Source: Porphyra umbilicalis
Taxonomy: Eukaryota; Rhodophyta; Bangiophyceae; Bangiales; Bangiaceae
Length of the DNA stretch: 55,728 bases
NCBI GenBank assembly: GCA_002049455.2
Contig: KV919176.1
Location: forward strand, 1-55,728
Reading direction: 5' to 3'
Part shown: positions 42,661 through 53,261 of the stretch, piece after piece
How positions within the stretch are numbered: the first letter of the stretch is position 1
Layout: every line of letters begins with the position of its first letter
The notes under the pieces: generated by a model
What the model was told of the DNA's origin: nothing
Database searches by the model: none
The model's input: the letters and a program-made list of their open reading frames with translations, nothing else
Translations under genes and position numbers: made by a program

Positions 42661-43024
42661 TAGGCGTCGCGGTCTGGCCTTCAGCGGCAAAGTGGCCGAA
42701 AAAGCTGCAGGCACCCCATAAAAAACTGTTCAGAATTAGACGCCAGCCCGGATCATGATGGCATATGGCAGATCCCTAAAAAATGGGCCCTGCGCGTATG
42801 CGCCCAAACGTGCAGCACGTTTTGCCCCCCTCAGCGGGCCGTTCCTGGCAGGCACGTTTCCCACAGCGAGCACGTTTCCTTACAGAAGGAATGCTCGCGA
42901 GTGCGAATACCGTGTCCGACGCGGTGAGTCGCGCGTGGTTGGCGCACTGACCGCTGATTGCGGCCCCGACTGTGGCCCGCGACGCTAGTCAGGTGGACCG
43001 ATTCTGATTAAGGGCCTGCCGGGA

Positions 43025-43213
43025 CTCGTCCCAGGAGAAACGTGCTCCACTTCGTGCAACAGAGACCGGCATGGTGGGGAATGGCCACTAATGCAGATCA
43101 TTAGTCCCCTCCCAGAGCGCCCATGCAGGCAGGTCGTCAGATTTCGTGAAATTTCGGTGGCCCTAAGTGGCACACGGCGGCTCGTCCGAGGGGAAACGTG
43201 CTCCACTTCGTGC
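43025..43213. repeat. Direct repeat of about 40 bp
   Basis: CTCGTCCxAGGxGAAACGTGCTCCACTTCGTGCA occurs at about 43026 and 43172, 146-147 bp apart, with three or four differences. Unknown role. Confidence 0.65.
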
Positions 43214-44073
43214 ACGCTCCGACAGGGTGCAAACCGTAGGTCGAGCATGCAAATCTTAACGAATGGGGGCTCCATGGGACTTTACCGACCTGGCTGTGCG
43301 GCGACGCTGTCCCGCGATCCGGCATGCGGGATTCTGTTGAATTTTCATTGGACGAAAGCCCGTCACGCGGGGTGCCTGGATCCACCGGGGCACTATCGCT
43401 GGCCGTCCGATCGCGGTCTCGAGATGAGAGCAGCTCTTGAGGCCCGTACACATCCGACGTGGTCGCGATCCCTGTCGGACCCGGGATGCAAATGCCCACC
43501 TCGCTCCGTGGACCTCTCTCGACGATTGCCGCCCTTTTTCTCTGCCACCGCAATCGCTTGCGCCGCGCGCGCACTTGCCGATGGCTGTTCGCCTGCTACG
43601 CTCGTGCCCCTCGTTCGTTCTTCGCGCGATGCAGGCAGTGGCCTAGGCGTGGGGCCCAGCCGCCGTTGCCCCCACATGTCCAACCCGGTCTCGATTGCGC
43701 TTCGCCGACCTGCGGCGTGCTCCGGCCGACGGCCCACCACCACCCCCCCCCTCGAGAGTGTGTCGCGCGTTCTCGTTTGAGGGAGTTTTCTGTCGCTCCC
43801 TCCTGCCTCTCCCCCCCCCCCGCGCCAGTTTGTACCGTTGCGTCAGGCGCCCTCAGATGGACGCGTGCTGTGACACGTGGGGGTCCCCGTTGCCGGACGA
43901 CACACATAAGAGTGTCACGAGCGGTTGGCCGGTGCGCGGGCATCGACGCGGCGTGGAGGTCGTGCGGTCGGGTGGTCTTGCAGGTGGGCCGTCCGGCGTG
44001 CGCGACGCACGTGAGAAGGGGGGCGGGCGGTCTTGCGGTAGCGACGCCGTCGGGCGGGGGTCGGTGCGGCGAC
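43214..44073. other. Upstream region of the zinc-binding gene; no separate gene
   Basis: The plus frame of the gene is open back to 43459, but no ATG in that stretch aligns with the paralogue; I read it as 5' leader and promoter. Confidence 0.4.
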
Positions 44074-45822
44074 ATGACGGGCAAGTGCCTGCTCTGTGGG
44101 TTTGACCTCGGCCCCGACGACAATGGGAACAATAGGACGGGGTCCCACTCGCAACGGACGTGCGTCTTCAGGTCGTGGCCCTGCCTTCACGCCCTTCCGG
44201 CGGACCACCCCTTCCACAAGGAGGGGAGGTGCTTCACAGCTGATTGTGCCCACCTCGAAAAGAATTGCCCGAAGTGCAACAAGGACGGCCACCGCGTGAA
44301 CACCCTGCGGCTGGACCCGTCGCGGTTCAACATTGACAACAAAGGCAACATCACGCGTCGTCGGGGCGCCCCGGCCCTCACCAAGTCCGATTTTGAGTGC
44401 CCTTATCTCTCCGAGAGAGACGTGGCCGAGTGGGTGCGTGTCCAACACGACGCGTGTTGGAAGGAGTGGAGGGAGGGGCAAGAGCTCGCGGCGACGGGGG
44501 AGAAGCTGGCCGCCAACGTACACCACATTGGATGGGACGTCGTCGCCGCCGCCGACGTCATGGAGGCGAACGGCATTGCGGCCGCGACAAACGCCGCCGA
44601 GAATCGCTCGCACTTTGAGGCGATTGTCGGCGCCATGGACAATCCCGATGAGACTGCGGTAGGGGCGGCCGTGGCCGCAGCAACGGGGGGAGCCGCTGCG
44701 ATATCGCGGGCACGGGGTGGCGACAGGCGCATTGGACGGGGTCGCGGTGGCCCGGCTGCCGGTCCCGGTGCGGTTAGGGGTGGTGCGGCTGGCTTGGCGG
44801 CCACAACTGGGGGGGGCGGCCGGCCGATGGACGTGGACGAGATTCAACCGCAGTCGTCGTCACCGTCGCCTGCGGGTCGCCGAGTCCGCGGTCGTGTTGA
44901 CGCTCGTGGTGCGTACGCTGGCCGGGGCAGCCGAGGCGCGTTATCGTTGACGTCAACGCAGTCTGGGCGCGGGGCAGGTGCTTCAGGCGGCGCTGCGGGA
45001 TCAAACCTTGCGACGCGCTCCGCCGTGCAGATGCAGCAACAGCACACGGGCCTCATGCGCGCCCATGCGATGCGCGCTGCCGACAGCGTCCAGCGCCTCC
45101 TGGCAACCGGTTCCGGGTCTACTGACGGGGTGGGCGTTGGGCCACGTGCCACAGCTCTTGCTGGCTTGGGTTGGAGAGGCGGGGGGGGTGTGCCGGCTGC
45201 TCCCGATGCCGCTCCTGTTGCCGCAGCGGCGTCTCCGTTCCACTTGTCGTGGAAGGTGGGGGAGAGGACCAAGTATGATAAGGCTGTTGTCTTCGAGTGC
45301 CCTGCCATCAGCGGGCTGACGGCGGAACAACTAGCACGCAAGGTGTTTCGGGGTGCGCTGCGGGAGCAGGCGGCGGCGTTTCCCCACATCGAGCAGCAGT
45401 TTGTGGACGCGGCCAACGACAACTTCCTGATCGGAATGAACATCACCTGCGGCGTGGTGTCCCCGGCCGACGTGGCGGAGCAGCTCATGTCGCGTCGCCT
45501 CACCGTCTCCAACACCAATCTCCTGTCCCTCGTGTCTGTATGGGTGAACAAGTACGTCGACGAGAACGTGGCGGCCTCGCAGGTGCTCGGCGTGTCACTG
45601 GGGGGTGAGTCGACGTGGGACGCCGAGCTAGCTGGCTCTACATCTCGCCGCCGAGAGCAGCCGGAGGGGGGAACGGGCCGTGCACCTCCCGGTGGTCGCG
45701 GTGGCACGAGGTCGGCGAGCGTCAATGACGTCGACGACGAGGAAGACGGAGAAGAAGAGGAGTCTGGCAAGGACGACGATGGAGACTCTGCGGATGAGGA
45801 GAAGGCACCAAGAAAAGCGTGA
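44074..45822 (+). CDS. Unrecognised zinc-binding protein, intact copy (582 aa)
   Basis: ATG at 44074 is chosen because MTGKCLLCGF aligns with MTRCLLCGF at the start of the broken paralogue (5142). Residues 4-70 hold C-x2-C, then TC, PCLH, RC-x4-C, and NC-x2-C plus His, a likely two-zinc fold. Residues about 95-190 form a charged region (SDFECPYLSERDVAEW, WKEWREGQEL, NRSHFEAI). Residues about 210-360 are Gly/Arg/Ala-rich and disordered. A second conserved domain (about 390-510) contains FECPAISGLTAEQLARKVF, FVDAANDNFLIGMNITCGVVSPADVAEQLMSRRL and LVSVWVNKYV. The tail is acidic (DVDDEEDGEEEESGKDDD). Stop TGA at 45820-45822, no intron needed. Zinc and nuclear roles are inferred from composition. 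I know no family with this architecture. Confidence 0.75.
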   Translation: MTGKCLLCGFDLGPDDNGNNRTGSHSQRTCVFRSWPCLHALPADHPFHKEGRCFTADCAHLEKNCPKCNKDGHRVNTLRLDPSRFNIDNKGNITRRRGAPALTKSDFECPYLSERDVAEWVRVQHDACWKEWREGQELAATGEKLAANVHHIGWDVVAAADVMEANGIAAATNAAENRSHFEAIVGAMDNPDETAVGAAVAAATGGAAAISRARGGDRRIGRGRGGPAAGPGAVRGGAAGLAATTGGGGRPMDVDEIQPQSSSPSPAGRRVRGRVDARGAYAGRGSRGALSLTSTQSGRGAGASGGAAGSNLATRSAVQMQQQHTGLMRAHAMRAADSVQRLLATGSGSTDGVGVGPRATALAGLGWRGGGGVPAAPDAAPVAAAASPFHLSWKVGERTKYDKAVVFECPAISGLTAEQLARKVFRGALREQAAAFPHIEQQFVDAANDNFLIGMNITCGVVSPADVAEQLMSRRLTVSNTNLLSLVSVWVNKYVDENVAASQVLGVSLGGESTWDAELAGSTSRRREQPEGGTGRAPPGGRGGTRSASVNDVDDEEDGEEEESGKDDDGDSADEEKAPRKA

Positions 45823-45933
45823 CGAGAGGACGTTGAGGGCCATCCCGAGGGGTGGGTCCGAGTGTGTGTTGTAAAGCCCGGCCGCCACAGTAGATTTTCC
45901 CGACGCACCCCCTTAAGCCTCCCCATCCCTCTT

Positions 45934-45961
<28 letters not shown>
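45934..45961. repeat. 28-base poly(C) run
   Basis: Uninterrupted C28, 110 bp after the stop of the preceding gene. Length is likely unstable and hard to sequence. Confidence 0.9.
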
Positions 45962-45965
<4 letters not shown>

Positions 45966-46059
45966 CGTGCGCGTCTCTCTCAGTTTCCGCCTCCGCCATT
46001 CGGCCGTCGCCACACTCCACGAAAGCAGCTGGGTCGTGCCACCTGCAGCCGCGGCAAGC

Positions 46060-46410
46060 GCCACAGCCGCGAGCCACGCCGCCCTGCAGCGGCGACAGCA
46101 CTTGCGCTACGTCCTCCCCGAAAGAGTTCCACCTGTGCCGCGCGACTGCCGTGTTGCCATGCCACCATCAAGCGGCGACAGCACTTGCGCTACGTTCGCC
46201 CCGTAAGAGCTCCACCTGCGCCGCGCCACCGTCGTGTTGCCGTTTCACCATCCAGCTGCGACCGCGCTCGCGTTAGCCCCGCGCCACAGCCGTATTGCCA
46301 GTCGCCCTCTAGCTGGCACCACGCTCGCGTTACCGCCGCCCCCCAGAGGCACCTCCCTGGCCACGGCAGTCCCTCCATGCCGCCCTCCACCTGCGACCGC
46401 GCTCATGTCG
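46060..46410. repeat. Tandem repeat, about 83-bp and 57-bp units
   Basis: AGCGGCGACAGCACTTGCGCTACGT-related units start near 46088, 46171, 46254 and 46311; the first two spacings are 83 bp and the last is 57 bp. Units share a CACCTGCGCCGCGC-type segment and diverge to the right. Confidence 0.6.
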
Positions 46411-46449
46411 CCCCCAAGGAGCACCCGCCGCATCCGCACCCTCGCGTCG

Positions 46450-46890
46450 GGCGGCACACGCGCGCCACACTAGCAGACGCTGTCGTCGGTCGTCGGCGCA
46501 TGTGGCGACGACCGACGTCGTGTGGCCACCGCCGTGAGCAGTACCCGCGGCCTCCCCCGACGCGACTGCCGAGTCGCAGACAGCACAGTCAGCGGCGGGC
46601 GCGCGAAGCGACTCGCTCGCGAAACCCCCGCCTCCCAAGACCCCCCCATCCGCATCGTCGTGTGGCTTGCGGACACGCGCGCCACAATAGCAGACGCTGT
46701 CGTCAGTCGTCGGCGCATGCGGCGACGACCGACGTCGTGTGGCCACCGCCGTGAGCAGTACCCCGAGCCTCCCCCGACGCGACTGCCATGTCGCAGACAG
46801 CACAGTAAGCGACGGGCGCACAAAGCCACTCGCTCGGCGGGGCAGGTGAAGTGGGCAAGAAAGACCGCCCGTCCGATGCATGCGATGGAC
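46450..46890. repeat. 217-bp tandem duplication
   Basis: AGCAGACGCTGTCGTC at 46472 recurs at 46689. The full 217-bp unit (through TCGCAGACAGCACAGT and AAGCxACTCGCTCG) is about 90 percent conserved in the second copy. The minus strand reads a repeated Cys/Ala/Gly peptide (AVCDxAVASGEAxGTAHGGGHTTSVV), but no start or domain supports a gene. Confidence 0.75.
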
Positions 46891-47332
46891 GCACAAGCAC
46901 AGCCGACGCGCACGACGACTTCGTCGGCGGAGAAGCGACCGCTGTGGCTGGGGCGAACATCGCGTACAGGAGCAGGCCACGGAGACAGGGCTCTTGTGGA
47001 CTTTGTGGCATGCACGTGCGTGGCGAGACGAGGCGCGTTGAGAGGAGAGGCGTCAAGGTGGATCCAGGCTCAATTCGTGTCGATCCAGCAACACGCAATG
47101 CGCGTCTGAGACAGCACTTGGGGGCCTTCTCCACAGGACCTCCTTTGATTGGCCCATGTTGGTGCTCTCTCAGAGTGAAATACGGCATAATTTGGTGTGA
47201 AAACAATTCGTCTGTTGAACCACTGGGGATGTCGTCCGACGCTCGTCCTGCCTGACCTTCCACTGAGGCGCGCGCCTCGTCAGGCCCCCGTGTCTTGCCG
47301 TGTCTTGTCACCCATCGCCGCACGACGCGGCA

Positions 47333-50300
47333 ATGGAGTGTCTCGCTGTGGACCACCTGCTCGAGTGGCCCGATGACGGGCCGACCGGCACCGGGCGTGG
47401 TGCCCTTTCGGGCGCGGGTGGTGCTGCCGTGTCGGGCGTGGGCGGTGATGCCGTGTCGAATGCGGGTGGTGCTGCCCCGTCGGGTGCGGGCGTTGGTGCC
47501 TTGTCGGGCGCGGCCCGTGGTGCCGTGTCGGGCGCGGGCGGTGATGCCGTGTCGGGTGCGGGTGGTGCTGCCCCGTCGGGTGCGGGCGTTGGTGCCTTGT
47601 CGGGCGCGGCCCGTGGTGCCGTGTCGGGCGCGGGCGGTGATGCCGTGTCGGGTGCGGGTGGTGCTGCCCCGTCGGGCGAGGGCGTTGGTGCCTTGTCGGG
47701 CGCGGCCTGTGGTGCCGTGTCGGGCGCGGGCGGTGATGCCGTGTCAGGTGCGGGTGGTGCTGCCCCGTCGGGCGCGGGCGTTGGCGCCTTGTCGGGCGCG
47801 GCCTGTGGTGCCGTGTCGGGCGCGGGGGCACCCCTTCAGTCTGGCATCGGTCAGACCGCCTTCTCTGTGCTCGAATTGACGAGGCAGCACGCTTTCCGGT
47901 ACGGCCGCGCAGCGGTGCAGACGGCCATCCGTGTGAACCGAGCAGCAGTTGTGCGTCAACTGGCGTGGGCCCGGCGCTCGGCCTCGTGCAGTGACACGGC
48001 TCCTGTGCTAGCCACGCTCGATGTCGTTGTTATCGAGCACATCGATTGCACTCCCCCATCGGCTGATTGTTGGGCACAGGCAGCTGTGGACGTCTCAACG
48101 ACCCTTGGTCGGGATGACGATGCCCTCGGCCGCATTTGCGGCGACCGGTGGCGGAATGGGAGGGGGGGGATTGGGGGTCGAGTGGGGACCGTGGGTGGGC
48201 ATCTGGAGGTGCCGTCATCATCAACCGCAGAGCCCCACAATGAAGGTGGCGACGGTACATGGGCGACGTGTTCCAGTCCGCCGAAAAAGCGGCGAACGGA
48301 GCCGGATGCGAGTCCGGCGTTCCAGTCGGGCGTGCACTGCAGCGGGGGGCCGCAATCGGGGTCAGCGGCACGGTCATGCGCCCGTGGAACCGACTGGCAC
48401 GAGGACAGCGGTCGGCTTGAGCGCGCTGGTCCATTGCATCTACCCGTTGGTGCCGTACGTGTCACGCGCCTGCCGGCGGTGGAGCGGCTTCCGACGTATA
48501 CGTTTTACGTACCGGTGCGTCAGTCGTGGCGGCGAGTGGAGGATGCCCACGGCACATGTTTGTACCCCACGTGGGGGACCGCGTTGGGAGCTTTGCTGAC
48601 GCCGCCAGTGCGGCGCTGCAGGACCGATGGGTGGGGCGCGACGACAGCGACGGTAGCGACGCGTCGGAGGATGGCACAGGTGGCCATCCCGCCGACTACT
48701 TGCATCTATCGTCCAGGACGCGACGTGCCGCAACTCGACGTGGTATCTGGTCTGTCGTGAAGACGGTTGGCGACGGGGCGGCGGTGGTGGACGCATTGGC
48801 CACCCTGCTGGACTCCAATGCAGCCACGTCAGGCGCGCGATTGCTCTCATTGAGAGACGTGCCCGAGACAACGAGACGGCGCGCGAGGAGCAGGCATCGA
48901 CCAGAACCCGTCGCGAGAGCTTTGAAGAACTCACTGGTGGTGTGAGCCTAGCTGTTGTTCTCGGCAGCGGAGCGCCCCTCTCGGTGCCCCGACAACCTTC
49001 AGGGACACATCCAGTTGCCGACTCTTCCGGGACCAGGCTTTCGCTCTGCTCAAGTCTTCCGGTGCTGGGCGCCCCGGCAGTGCAGCGCGCCCGTGCGTGC
49101 CACAACGCCGCTGTCGATGCCACGGCCGCCGGTGTTGGCCCCTCAAGCCGGGCCTGGGCAGTTCTCCAAGCCGGCGCCGTTGTGGCGGCGTGTGAGGAGG
49201 GGCTCCGTCTCCGCGCGGACGCGTCTTTACTGCGAGAGTTGCGCTCGGCGTTGCGGTCGCCCGGGGTTGGTGCTGTGGCAGCGGAAGCGTCCCTAGGCGG
49301 GTCTCTTCTCGACGTAGTGGCTCGACGTGTCTCCACCGGAACGCCTATTTCGGTGCCCATCGTGCCACCTCGGACGGACACGACCGTTTTTGAACGGGAC
49401 ACGTTCTGTCGAGTGCTCTGCCGCGTTTGTCTGCGCTACGCGTGCCGCTTGCATGGTCCCCCATGCAGGGAGCGATTGCCGAGTACCACTGGCGTTGTCC
49501 CGGTTCATCTTCCGCCCGATCCCCACGTGCTTGCCTCCCTTCAGGCGCACGCGAGGACGTCGGGCGCGGGCCATCCCGTCGCGGGGCAGGAGGGAAACTC
49601 CCCTCCGGCCGGTCAAGGTGCGGCGGTCAGCGCCCAAGCCGATGTCGGTGTATCGTTGCCATCTCAGTCGGCAGTGCGTCGCGCGCGACTGGCCGGGGCC
49701 ATCCACGGGGCCATCGGTGTCGCCGCCAGTGCGTGTCCCGACTGCGTATTGGATCCCTGCCGTCATCTGCGTGGAACCGCTGAGGGGGACGACGGGTGGA
49801 CGGCCGACCAAGTTGCTTTTCTTATAGCTGGTTGCGGAATAGTGGGTGAGCACGACAGTTGTCGTCTGGCCGCATTCGTACCAGGGCAGACGTGCCGTAC
49901 TGTGGCGGCCTACATCGCGGCAGTTGGGCTGCCAGAGGAGCGTCGCCGGTTCGTGACGCCTCCACTTGAGGACGCGCCCGAGACTGACTCTCTTTGTCGT
50001 ACGACGAGCGCTCCGACGTTGTTGTCCCAAGCTGCTTCTTCCCAACGCCCGCGAGAGCAGGGCGCCACCCTCTCCCTTTCTCCGAGCGGCGTCACCGACG
50101 ACGATGGGCGTGCTGTGGACTATCGACCGTGCTATCATGTCGGCCGTTGCAGTACCGAGGTGTGCAGATGCGCCCGGGTGAACATTCCCTGTGAGAATTA
50201 CTGTGGGTGCGCGCGGGTGCGTTGGGTGGGAAGCGCGGACAAGACGAAAGATGCGCAAGCGTCTTCGGCAGCCCCTGAAGCGCCCGCCATCTCTCCGCCA

Positions 50301-51022
50301 TCGTCGGATGCTACGGCGTCTGCGGTCAGTGGAGCACAAGTCGTCAACGATGCGGGGCGGTCAACGGCTGACGGTCCTGGGCTGGACCTCTTTCGGCCTT
50401 CTGTGCATCGCAATCGGGGCCGTCACCGGCGCGTGGGTCGCGCCTCTGCTCGCGTCGTGTCTGGTGCTCGTGCGTGGCCCCCTCGCGCTGCGATTCGGAT
50501 GATTGCCCGTGCTTTGCAGTCGACCGGGTGTGCGACCCGGACGCTTGTGGGATGTGCGGGGCGCACTTGTCTCCATCGGCCGCTGCCGATGGCGAGTCCG
50601 GTACCAGGCGCTGTCGAAACGTTCAGGTTCAAGTTGGCTTGCGCGCTCGGCTTGTACTGGGCCGGTCTGACACGCACGGCTTTGGAGTCTTTGCGGCGGA
50701 ACGGGCGGACATCGGCGACTTTGTGGGGGAGTACGTCGGCGAGCTCGTGCCCCACGATGAAGCACATGCGAGAGGGCGGGTGTACGACGCGATGGGTGTC
50801 AGCTACTTGTACACGCTAACGCGGGACGTCGTACTCGACGCCACTCGAGTCGGCAGTCGCATGCGGTACGTGAACCACAGTCAGGCGCGAGCGAACCTCG
50901 TGCCGAAACTGCTGAGTGTTTGTGGTTACATCCGGGTCGGTCTGTTCGCTGCGAGAGAGCTTGTACCCGGGGAAGAGCTCTTTTTGGACTATGGATACGC
51001 CGTCACCGGCTGGCAAGAGTGA
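47333..51022 (+). CDS. E(z)/EZH-like Polycomb (PRC2) histone H3K27 methyltransferase, frame-broken
   Basis: From ATG 47333 the order of parts is that of Enhancer of zeste. First come the 32-residue Gly/Ala repeats, then a basic PPKKRR segment and YTFYVPVRQSWRRVEDAHG (to about 48553). The homologous reading moves -1 to HMFVPHVGDRVGSFADA (to the TGA at 48943-48945), then -1 again to a frame holding an MCSS-like FCRVLCRVCLRYACRLHG (about 49405), a SANT-like WTADQVAFLI...CRTVAAYI (about 49797-49920) and the first half of the CXC domain (YRPCYHVGRCSTEVCRC...CENYCGC, 50120-50210). About 230 bp later, after another -1 change, come CSCVAPSRCDSDDCPCF...CDPDACGMCG and a full SET domain (about 50640-51010: HGFGVFAAE, RYVNHSQARANLV, GEELFLDYGY), ending TGA. 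Introns may explain some breaks (a GTGAGC donor lies at 48942). SET catalytic motifs look intact; expected role is H3K27 methylation in PRC2. Confidence 0.85.
47400..47830. repeat. 96-bp (32-codon) tandem repeat in the E(z)-like gene
   Basis: GTGATGCCGTGTCG recurs every 96 bp from 47445. Four units read GGDAVSGAGGAAPSGAGVGALSGA-like peptide in the same frame as the downstream methyltransferase N-terminus. Confidence 0.85.
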
Positions 51023-51338
51023 TTCGTTAAACCATCGTTGTGGTGCCCGGGGCGAGTGTCGGGGGGCTCACCGACAGCTTGTCGGAGTATGACTCAGGGG
51101 CGTTTGCCGAAATGCACGACGTCTGGTGGCATCTTTGGTGCGTGTCATCAGTCGGCGCTCCGATATACACATTGTGCTGCTTTTTTTTCTTGTTCTTCTC
51201 CCGTCGAGCATGCATGCAGACGGTGGACCAAGAGAACCTGGGACGCGTCCGGTGTCAGCCATGGCCGTCCGGCGATGACAGTAGGGGGTAACGAAAGGTT
51301 GCAGAGCAAAGCAAGGTCAGGCGAGTTTTACATCGGCG

Positions 51339-52589
51339 TCACGGGTGAGGTACTATCACACCAGAGTCAAAGGGTGGTCGGCAAGGTGGAGTCGACACTG
51401 CGCTGTGACGCCGCCATCCCCACGCGACGCAAAGGTGCCGGACACCCAAACACGCTGCGTGCGCAGCCACATCATCCACGACGCCACGGCCCGGTGCATC
51501 GGAAGAAAACGCGTTCACCGCAAACCTCATGATGTGGCCGTCGACGGGCTCCCAGTGCATACAGCGCTTAGGCTGCGCTAACGTCGGCCATGCAGCCGCC
51601 ACCCGGTCGTATACCGCGACAGTGAAGGCCAAAAAGTCGGCCACCCGACTCTCGTCCACGCCACACATTCCACCGACAAACCGGGCCACCAAACCGGACC
51701 GAAGCGCGAGGGCGGCGCGCACCCAATGATGCACGTGATGACGCACAATAGATACAGACACCCCGTGAAGATGTAAACTGCCCGCCGCATGCGCGCGCAC
51801 CTGCTCCTGCAAGAATAGCAAGCGCCGCACCCGTAATCGTAGCTTCACGAGGACCGAAGGCATGGCCGCCCAGCGAGCCACACGGGCCGTCTCGTCTGGG
51901 AGCATGGTGGGTGTAACAGTGTTCGGCGATCGACCGACAGCGTCTTGAACCGCATCCGCGACCTCCTCGAGCGCGCCAAAAAACGCCATGCGCAGTACCG
52001 TCCCTGCATCAAAACGCACCTCCGCACTGCTGTCCGCCACGACAATGGCGTGTAGCTGAATGCCCCAAACCTAAGTGACTACCTCAGTGGACACGTCGCG
52101 CGGCGACCGATCACGCACACTGGCAGGTGACGGAAATGGAATCGAAGAAGCAGCCGCAACATGCTCCGCCCACCGTTGGAGGTCGAACATGGGCGTCGTA
52201 CCACCGCCAAGTCCGTCCAGCAGGCGGCTCACAGTGGCGACGACGCGCAACACGAGGAGGATAAACCGTCCTTGCGTCTCCACCTCAACCCGTGCGGCCA
52301 GTGGCAACGCGCATGGCAGCCGCTCTCTTGCTCCCACCGCGCCACCAAGACCCCCCGACATCGAATGCCCAGAGGCACGGCAGTGAGGCAGGCGGCGCTC
52401 GGCTGACGTCGCGTCGTCTCCGAGATCCGCCCAGCCAATGCATGTGTGCAGGGTGTCGGTCGTGCACGCCTCGCGCCAGCCCGTCGACACGTCAGCCATC
52501 GCGAGGCGGTCGCGGACGGGCAACTCGTCCAGCACCAATTGTCGAACCTCAGCTGGGAGGCTCTCGAAACAAGCTGTCGGGGGGCACAT
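51339..52589 (-). CDS. F-box protein with one in-frame TAG
   Basis: ATG at 52589 starts MCPPTACFESLPAEVRQLVLDELPVRDRLAMADVSTGWREAC, an F-box (SKP1-binding) motif at residues 8-45. The rest is helical without recognised repeats. At 52071-52073 an in-frame TAG ends the first 172 residues, but the same frame continues at once (VWGIQLHAIVVADSSAEVRFDAGTVLRMAFFGALEEV) for 244 more codons to a stop at 51339, with the same composition. The TAG could be a nonsense mutation, the 3' end of an in-phase intron (CACTTAG|GTTTGG) or a sequence error. Expected role: substrate receptor of an SCF ubiquitin ligase. The gene faces the E(z)-like gene tail to tail, 316 bp apart. Confidence 0.7.
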
Positions 52590-53261
52590 GATGCCGCGCA
52601 AAGGGGGGATGAGGCCGGGTGAAAGAGGGGATGAGGCCGGGTCAAAGAGAGGTGCACCGGGCTCACCGCGACCAAGCGTGCCATGTGGCCACAACAGACC
52701 GGATCAAGCAGCGTGCCCGAGGGAGTCGCACGTCGTGAGAGCGACCAGTGGGACGCACACGAATTGGCGCCCCGCGATGGCGCCTCGCTGATGATTGCCA
52801 AGTGGTCCAGGCCTGCCCTGCTTCCGCCGAGGACCCGGTCGATCGCCTTGCTTCAATGCCACATGATCGTGTTGGGATGCATACTCCTGGATGCGCAATA
52901 AATACCTAATTGCAGTCCAGCTTTTCAAGAAAAACCACGATTCTTCCTGTTCTTATTGGCTGAAGCCGTCTAAGTTTATCCGCTTTAAACTGTGTGAAAA
53001 GTCAGTCCAGCAGTATTTGCGCTGTCCTGATGCAAGCTGAATGGTCAATCCCAGTGTTGGCGCCGTGTTGTCCTGGTGGCCACGGGGCCCGGCAGCACGT
53101 CAGCTCTGAGCCTCTCCACCTGGCCCTTGCACTCTGCCGCTGCATCCTCGTCGCACCACCAACCTTTGTCGAGCTCGTGGTCATCTGCGCATACCGAGTA
53201 CGGCTCCTGGCCGCCGCCTTCGCCCTACCCTTTTTCCCACCATCGCGCGCACCGACTTACC
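52590..53261. promoter_or_regulatory. Shared upstream region of divergent F-box and zinc-finger genes
   Basis: 670 bp between two outward-facing start codons. It includes an AT-rich stretch (52890-52990) and a C/T-rich stretch before the zinc-finger ATG. I see no clear TATA box. Confidence 0.35.

Noticed and set aside
50191..50502. Plus-frame hydrophobic ORF within the E(z)-like gene
   Set aside because: It falls between the two halves of the CXC domain in a third frame and has no motif.
5142..52589. Reassignment of TAG as a sense codon
   Set aside because: The intact Cys-rich gene ends at TAG where homology and composition end, and damaged genes here also contain TGA and TAA stops; nonsense change or splicing is simpler.
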